This document shows positions 49,801 to 58,800 of a stretch of DNA of 64,000 bases, in pieces. Source of the DNA: Chionis minor (Eukaryota; Chordata; Aves; Charadriiformes; Chionididae); contig VZSF01003002.1 in assembly GCA_013398295.1 (NCBI GenBank), positions 613,905 through 677,904 on the forward strand, given 5' to 3'. The notes below the pieces were generated by a model. It was not told the origin of the DNA, made no database searches, and was given only the letters and a program-made list of their open reading frames with translations. Every line of letters starts with the position of its first letter. Position 1 is the stretch's first letter. A program made the position numbers and the translations under genes.

Positions 49801-52800
49801 TGAATCTCTGTTGGATGGGAAGGGATTTTCATAGGATGTTTGTTACTGAAAGTTCACATTCTACTTGCATCCGTCTCTAGTCATGGCAGTTTTTTGGGAG
49901 GTTTCCTGCCACACACATTGAGATTTTCCAAAAGAAGAACAAAGGGAGCTGATATGTCTGCTCACTGCCCCTATTTCGTTTGTTCCTTTGCAGAAGGAGA
50001 AGAAGAGCGGGCTGCTGAAACTTCTAGCAGGAGCATCAACAAAAAAGAAGTCGCGCTCCCCACCATCCGTGTCCCCCACACACGACCCCCAAGCAGCCAT
50101 CGAAGGAGTCCTGCAAGGGGCAGTGGGACCCGAGCTGTCCTCCCTCTCCAGCCATGGCAGGGCTGGCTCATGTCCCATCGAGAGTGAAATGCAGGGAGCC
50201 ATGGGGCTGGAGCCTCTGCACAGGAAAACAGGCTCATTGGATTTGAATTTTTCCATCCCTTCTCCTGCCAGGCAGCCCCTCTCTTCCATGGCAGCTATTC
50301 GGCCAGAGCCCAAGCCTTTGCCCCGGGAAAGGTAAGCTGTGTATCTCCTGAGGTTGCCTGCATCCTCAGGAATTATTTAGAGAATGGCTGCAAGTTTCAC
50401 TTGCTCAAGGGTTGTTGCAGTTTTGCTGCTCTGTGGATTGACTGTAGGTGGCTCAGCTGTCTTTTAGGAAGACAGGGCTTACATGCATCTGCCTGTTGAA
50501 AATGGTTTGACACACGGTGCAGATTTAATGTTCATTGGTTTAAAAAGTGGTGAGCAATACCCATCTGTGACACTGTACAGCCCTGGTCTAAGTAGGACAG
50601 CAGTGGAGGACAGCAGTGCTTTCTCAGCCCAAAGGGTGTAAATGCTGTTGGCAAAGGCCACTTTTTAAGTGGGATCCCTGTGTTTTAATAAACTTACAGA
50701 GTTGTTATGTGATGCTTCCTGCCTGGGGGCAACAGGGTGATGTGTTTGCTTATCAAGGCCCTTTCTGTCCTGTTCTGCAGTACCAAAGACTGTTTCAAAT
50801 TCTCCATATTTGGGATACTTATAGGTAGTGCCACCTTCAGTGACCTGTTACCAAGAATGTAGTTCATTTCTAAAGAGGAATGTACCAGTGATTCTGGAGT
50901 TCATTTCAGCAGCCTGCTCTGCACCTTGGTACCATAGAGTAACTGACCTTGGAAACATGAAAACAGTAGAGTAGAAACACCAACGTACAATAGCAGGTGG
51001 AGAGAGAGATAACTGACTAGAAACAAGGGTACAGAAAAGAGCTAGGTCTCCATGTGCAGAGTCACATTGGCTTCAGGTAAGCATTTTCTACAGGACTGCA
51101 GTTTGAGGACTGGGAAGGGAACAGATAATGCACTGATATGATGCCACTGAAATGCTTTCCACTCAAAAAGTACTTGAGGAGAACATGTTTTTTACAAAAG
51201 CATTAAAGAGTTTTCAAAAAGCTGTCTAGGGAACTCCCTGGAGTTGATATTGGAAAAAAATTTTAGAACAATAGTAAAGTTCCAGATGTTTGAAAGAAAC
51301 TTATTTTTGTCTGAGCGTATGAAAGAGGCTGAAGGGCAAGCCACCTGACCCTGAATCCAGCTGGGGTCATGGAGTAGATGATGCAGGGCATAATAAGGGA
51401 TGCTACAGGACGGTTCATACCTTACACAGTGTTTCACTGAACACAGGTTGAAATTTGGTTGGGAAGGTAACAGTGACACTGTAACATATTTAAACTTTTC
51501 TAAGGCTTTCTAAGGTTTGTTACCATGAAATGTCTTGCTGAGTAAACTGTACACAACCGACACAGCAGATACCAAGTGGACAGAAAACTGATTCACTGGT
51601 GACAAATCTAACTCTAGATCAGAAATCACTAGACAATGATTGTATATGTATGTGGTATAGGCCAACAAGAGTTGGGTCTTGGATCTGCACTATCCAACAT
51701 AGTCTTTGCTGTTGCAGAACAGAGGACTCGTGGGAGGTAGGTGAAGAAGAGGGCAGGCCCATTGGTACAGAGCTAATTCAACACACATAGGTAAGGAGAA
51801 CACAGAGTAACAGCATATTTCCAAATAGCCGAATCTGAAGCAACGTGGAGTGGCCTCGGAGAAGCATCATAAGAATGATGGAATATTTAAAATTATATAC
51901 TTGCAGTGAGTGATACAGGGAGCTCTGGTACACCTGGTAAAGAGCAGGCTTAGGAATGCCTTGGTAACAGCCTGTAAGAGACTGCAGACAGGATAGACAT
52001 GGGATTTTTTTTTGCTCTAGATGCTGTTGTTCAAGTGCAGCTATTAGACTTGAAGCAGAAATAAATACAGGCAAGTCCTTCAGCATTGTAATGAAGGCAG
52101 TGAGAGCAGACTATCACAGTAGTCTCTTGTCCTTAAAATCCATGAAAAAGCGATTTAGTAAAAGGAGTGAAAAACCAATCCCTATTTAGGCGCACTTAAT
52201 TTGGTCTACATCAGTTTAGATTAATGCTATAAGAAAAGCTAAATCAATATAAACCAGATTTAGCACCAGTGTAACTAAATCAGTGGAATGCTGCACCTTT
52301 AGTTAAATGTAGTTATGAAAGGAAGCCTGGAAGAACATCCTCTGGCGACTCCAGAGCTGGCTGTTGAGGTGCTGATCGCACAGCTTTACTGTAGAGAAGT
52401 CCAGACACACTAGATAATATGCCAGGGCTAGTCCCATATCCTACAAATTTCTCAGTTCACCTCAGGGTGGTCTGGAGAGTGAAGCATTTAACTGATGACA
52501 ATTTTAAGTGGCAGAATAGAACCAGAGGGACATGGGTTAGCTGTGTCTGCTCAGCCGTGCTGAAATCAGGAGTAAATAGATTTAGACTGCTAAAACTAAG
52601 TAAATACTTCCAACTGCAGGATATGGTGGTGAGGAACTTACTCTGATTTTAAGCATTTTAATTCCCGAGTCTTAAATCCGAAAATAAGCTATAATTGAAG
52701 TAACCCTAATTATACACAGCAGGCAAGATTCTCTAATTGATTTATGAATTAACTTCCATATCATTGGTGTAGCTGCATTCCTTAACTGATCATATGGGTT

Positions 52801-55800
52801 TTTTCATGCCCGTAATGGGAAATATTAATTACCTTCATGCACTAGGAAGGATAATGCTTAGTCCTGGAATAATCTGAGCAGATACATTAAACACTTGTCT
52901 CCTAGAAATTCATCCCACATCCATCTGTGCTCATTAAATCATCAAATTGCTCAGAAGTACCAAATTATATTTTTTTTAAACCAAATTATGGTTTTCAAAC
53001 CACTTGTTCTTTTCGCATCTGGCAGTGGAGGAAGTCGCATTCAACGTCACTCAGCTCCATATTTTGCTTGTTTGCATTTTGGTGCATTTCATCCACACAG
53101 TAGGAGCAATTCTCTGAGAAAGAAAAGGGAGGAGAGGGAAAAAAAGGTTAGATAAACAGATTCAGATGCTGGATGAAATTTTAAAAAGCTGCAAAGCATT
53201 TCAGTGCACTTAGCTGTACTTGGCTTTCTGTCTCCCAACGCCCATCTGTGCGCACAGAGACAGAGCCCTGAAAGGTTGGAAGAAGTAGCACATTCCTTAA
53301 TATTTACGGCATTCGCAATGAGGCTCACGCAGGCAGCAGAGCACGGCTACTTCTCCCATAGAGGCTGGCTTACAGGGCCAGCACTCGCCACATCCAGGCT
53401 ACTGATCAAACCCGAGCGGTCGTGACACTAGCCATATCGGAGGTGCATTAAAAGGCTTGAGTTGCTTGCAGCTCCATGCTCATGATTTAAGGGAAGAATT
53501 GCCTGTTCCGCTGCCTGACAGCACAGCCTTTCATGGGAGTTGCAGCCAGTCAGACAGGAAGGTGAAGTGAGCTTTATCCTCTCGGAGATGCTGCTAATGT
53601 TTATGCTCTTGTTCATTTTTTGTGCACAGAAAAGAAAAGGAAAAACAATTATTTTATCTTATCCTACTTGATATTCCAAAACCTGGTTATGGATGGCTGG
53701 ATTAGAAGGGAAATTGCTCCTAGCTCTTCCATCATTTAGTCCGTCCTGATATTTAACTGGTTTGCTGGGATAGTTAGTGCCCATCTCTGGCTTTTGGGTG
53801 TAGTTTCCCACTGTGGGTTTATAAAACCACCTTCCTTCAGCTGCTCTCTGCCATAAAGCATCCAGCAGTCTGAGCAGCAGAGTGGAGAAATTTCCCAGGT
53901 GGTGTCCTTGTCACTTCGCATTGCAGTGATTGACTGTCGAGCGACTACCCCATCAGGCTGCGTGTGCCCCACGTGCTCTTTTCCACCTACCGCTCCGTGC
54001 AGTTTCTGCTGGTGCAAGAAGCAGGACCAGTGCAGGGATGCACTGTGGTCAGGCAGAGTCTGGGCCACAGACGCACCCACATCCCACCGACGCTGTCAGT
54101 TCATGTGGGAGAGCGCTGCGCTGTCTGCCTAGCAGAGCCAAAGCAAAATACTTTCCTTGCCACCCCCTTCAAGAAAATATGACTGTACATTAAGCAAAAC
54201 AGGAGAGCTCAGCGTGCATGTGTGTGTGTGCGTGAGTCATGTTCCCCTCGCTGCCTGGCACTGTTCCCAGATGCAAACCTGAGTAAAACATGTCACACGT
54301 TGTTGACTCTTTTATAGTAACTGGCACTAATTCTGCCATGCTATCTCCTTGTAAAGCGGGCATACCCAGACTTACTGTCACGACTGGCATATCTGTGCTG
54401 TGTTTCTATGGTTTTCATGGAGCCTCCAGGCAAGTTGTAACCTCAGCAGTGCTGCAGAATAAGATGGGAGCAGTGAGTCTGACCTTTAAAATAGACCCCT
54501 CTGTGTTTCCGTGTATCCTTTCTACAAATCACTGCCACATTAGAAATTGAGCTCCCAATTCAAGGAAGCATTCAAGCATGTGCTTAACGCCCATTGACTT
54601 CAATTTTGCTGTGCATGTATATCTTCTTTGCCAAAAGGGAAAGCAAATGAAGGGGTTTTTTTCTTTTCTGGAAAGTGATACTAGAGAAATGACCCCAGAA
54701 GTAGGTTCTGACTGAAGAGTGACATGTATGCACACGGTTAAGTGCTTCTCTGACTAGGGGTACCTGCCGTAGGACTGAGAAACTAGAGTTAACCATCTCA
54801 GAAACTAAATCCTGCAGTATTTCCAGCAGAAGGGTAAAAGATCCAACTGAGATTTGTTCTTCTAAGGATGCTGATTCAGACACCACAATATGGTGAAGCA
54901 GGTTCTGGCTTGTAGTGTGCAGAGGCACTTTGCAGGTGTCTTCAGTTTGCCAGTAAAAGGACGAAGAAATAGAGCTCCGCTGGTAAGCAAGAGCAGTGGT
55001 TCACGGAGCTAGATGCCTCATTTTCACCAATTATTTATCCCACGCAAAACTAACTGCATATCCTTAACACGGAAGCAACCTGTTGGAGTCACAGGACTGG
55101 ACTCCTGAAACCTGTCCTGCGTGCATGATACTTTGACAAACAGAAACCTGCATTAAGCATTCGAACTCAAGCACTCTAAGTGGGACCGAATAGGACGTTA
55201 GCCATGCAGACCTAATTTGCCTCATTGTACATCTGCTTTCTTAAGTTCCTCTAGCTTCACCGGTGCCCTGGATGTGCATATTTACTCACTGAGCAGATAC
55301 TCAGTATTTTGGCAGGCTTTTTTCCTCAGTATCCAGGCCTGAGCCCAGTCCTTAATTACCAATCAGTTCTGATCAATACTCTTCAATGCCTGTCTGTGCA
55401 TGCTGACAGAGAGCCTGCGTGAGTAATTTAGACCAGACAACTGACTCCTACACAGCCAGGATGCATAAGATGAGTCTCACTGTGGAAAGTGTGGCACGAG
55501 GCTTTGCAGCTGGAGGAGTCAGAAAAGCCACTTTCCCCACACCTGTGCTACTCAGTGAGTTTCGCTGTGGTCACTCACTAGACGTCCTCCAACTTCTGTG
55601 AAAGATGGGGTGGCTCTGGCAGCCACACATCTCTTCCATGTCAGAGCCTTGACTCATGTCCAGAGCAGGACATCTTGTGCACTAAATGTATCCGATGGGA
55701 AAAATAATGTGCAATCATGTGATGAAGGATTATATTGCACGCAAGCAACAGTGAAATCATGGGCAATTTTAGTTGCCTGTTTCTTCATCTCTGATTCTTG

Positions 55801-58800
55801 GGTGTGAAACATTCCTGTTCTGTTAAGGTAGCAGATGTCTTTATGCATCTACATACACGACATTTTCAGTCAGTTTGCTTTTTTAAAGGAAACAAAACCA
55901 AAACTTCCACCGTGTAATATCTGTTTAAGGTTAGGAGTCTTGCTGCACCTTGCAGATGCCAGAAGCAGTGGCAAAGTGAGAGCTGGGTGGGAGAGGTGTT
56001 TGTTTTGACTGCAAGGATGAGTGCTGTGAAGAAGAAGATGGGACAGTGGGATTCCCAGGTCTTTGATGACAGCAGAGAGATGGGGATGATGGAGCCATTC
56101 CTGGCTCTCAGCAAGATAACTGTTGCCAGGGTCCTCATCCCACCCTCAGCCCCAGAGCCAGCCTCCACCCATGCAGTCTCCTGCCCCACAGGACATCATA
56201 TCCCAGCTCCAGGCTCTCTCCCACCAGGGCTCTTTGCTCTCCCAGACTCAGCTCAGCACAGCTTCCCCTCTCAGTAGTCATACCCACACCTTCTGTCAGG
56301 GCTTCCAGTTTTCATCATGGTCCCATTTCTCCCTTGGCTCCCAGTTTTTCTCCCACCAGCCTCTCTCTCCACCCCTTCCCTCACCTCACCCTGCTCTCCA
56401 ACTCCCCGAGGTTTACCTGCCCAGGCAAACCCCATCCTCTGTCCTTGCTGGTGCTACTCACAGCCTCTCATGTATTTTCTCTTGAGCACCAAGCACCCTC
56501 CCCAGGCCACTGCCCATCCCGGACAGTCCCCTCCAGGGATGAAATGCCCAACCCAAGGATGCCACAGCAACTGGCAGTGGGGAGGCACATCAAGTCTGTG
56601 CCCTGAGAGAAAAACATGACGGGAACCCGTTGCTGGGAAAGGAAGAGAAATGAAACCTCTGAGATCTTGCAGACCTAGGGCATCTTGGAGCATGAATCAG
56701 CAGAGATTTCACCTTCAGTGCTTATACAAGCCTCTACTAAGCATGTGCCATTTTAGCGTGGTTTGAATGCTTTTAACCTGGATGAGAAAAGGTGATTTTT
56801 CTGAAGGAACACCATCCTTGACAGACCAGTGGGAGCTCAGGATAGGTCTTTGCTCCTAAGTTTGAGGACCAAAGAGCAGTTTGTGGAAGCCCTCACCTGG
56901 GTCCTCCTGGTGCTGCAAAAGCCCTCATGTTATTCCTAGAAGTGATGAGACCATTTGGGCTGAACGTAGGACCATCAGCCTGATGCAGTCAGCTGCTATG
57001 GAGACTTTGAGCCAAAATGGTTAACAATTGGCAGAATTACAGCTATCCAAAAGTACGATTTACAACAGAAAATGCCAAACAGTGTTAATAATAGGCAGAG
57101 GTGGTTGCCACACTTGTCATCACAATTGTTGCCCAGCTAATTAGCATTTTTAAAAGTTGGTAATTTAGAGGTGTAATGTGACACAGACAAAATTGAGATC
57201 ATTCTGAGATCCATCTAAAATGCCAGGAAGCAGATTGGTGTAAGAAAACCTACAGTTTTATAGTAGCTTCTCAAAGAGGGGACAAAAGGGGAAATGAAAA
57301 GGGGAGATATAAATAGAAGTACACAGGACTGCCTTTTTGGGAGTGAGGGAGGATGTCTGGGAGAAGAGATCTTTTCTGCCAAAAAAATATGGCTAATATC
57401 TGTTATTTGCAATTCAGTTCTAGAGGATAAACTAGGCTGAGATGCCACCTGGAGGTCTGGAGGGGTGGCACAGCACCGGTGCCGTGCTGCTGCCCACTGC
57501 AGCCCTCACTGGGTTGCCTCTCCCAGGCCCCACTTCAAAAGCCTCTCGAGGGAACAAGCACAAGCATCTTTTTCCATCTCTCACGGAGGATTTCTTAACC
57601 GATTTGCAAGGTCTTTCATATCTAAGATTTTGTTATTCTATGAAAAACACTTTTGTGCTATCCTGTAAGGTACCACAGTTAATTAAATTTAAACCGTAGC
57701 ATTTGGGGTTTCCTTAAATGGGAAAAAAAGTACTTCATTTGGTAATGCAGCAACTGAGATTTATTTTTCTAAATCTCTAAGGAGATGCTGTGTAGAACCC
57801 CTTTTACGATGATGGGCACATTCCTGTTGAGTGTGGTCACCTCCCTCCTCATGTGAACCATTTAGGGACTAGCAGCTCCTCACTCCTAGGGTGTAGTCTG
57901 GCTTTTAAAAGGATCGCTCTGTGCTTAAGGTATGACATGAGGTGTTGGCAGTCCCAGCTGGGTCTTTGGGGCAACCCTGCCCAAAATACCACCTTTTTTC
58001 TTTGTTTCTGATTCCTGATGTGCCAAAAGGGCCCGCGAGTACCTCTGCACCACCCGGCTGCTGGTTGAGGTTTGACCCTCTTCTTGCTCAAAGCCTGTTA
58101 AGATCCTGGTGCAGAGCTTCAGTGCACTGTGATTGTGCATAGAGTTGTGAGATCTGAAACTTGGCATCATCTTAGCTACGATTGTTCCACTCTGATAATT
58201 AATTAATCAACACTGCAGCAGAGTGTTTGAAATAATGTGTGCATTCATTTGCATAATGGCTGTAATTGGCAAAGCTTCATAATATAAGTGTAGCAGTTCC
58301 TCAGATGAGAGCGTGATAGACCATATTCCTGCAGCTAGCCAGAAACACGCGTTTCAACCTCTCTTATTTGCTTTTCCACCGAGTAAGGAAGTGACAACTA
58401 GATTTATTGACTGAGGGACAGAGAAGACCAGCAGATTTTTGAAGGCACTTGAACACATATTTTCTACATGACTGTGTCAGGATAAAAAGGCCATAGTCAG
58501 GTTTTAGAGCAGAACACTTTTCCAAGTAACAGCATGATTGGCGGTGGAGATGTCCAAGCATAGAGCTGAAGATGGTATTTTCACTGTAGAGTTCCTAGTT
58601 TCAGAACTACAGTCACTATTTATTTGAGCAACATCTGCAAAGGAAATTAGTGACTGCCACTGGAAAGTCCCTTGCTTTGTACCATCTCACTGGGAATGGC
58701 CCCAGGAAGTGGTCCTCAGCCTCCAGGGCACGTTGAACTCAGTTCTTGAGGACAGGATATTATTTTAAATACTCACCTTGTAACAAACATGACTGAGGCA

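Larger units (their letters stand above)
27109..49993 (+). other. SH3RF3 intron E-F (22.9 kb)
   Basis: This is the largest intron in the window and holds most of its mobile DNA: CR1 at 34777-35294, an L3/CR1-like LINE at 36850-38345 split by an LTR, and a second L3/CR1-like LINE at 42410-43080. It also has an exon-like open frame at 28169-28357, a motif-rich block at 31250-31450, a 23-base palindrome at 44570 and a SOX-type hairpin at 47787. Other stretches hold only short chance open frames; I see no tRNA, rRNA or snRNA. Confidence 0.8.

Noticed and set aside
56123..56619. Ser/Pro/Leu-rich open frames in three phases
   Set aside because: The stretch is pyrimidine-rich, which removes stops from several frames at once. 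This is composition, not coding.
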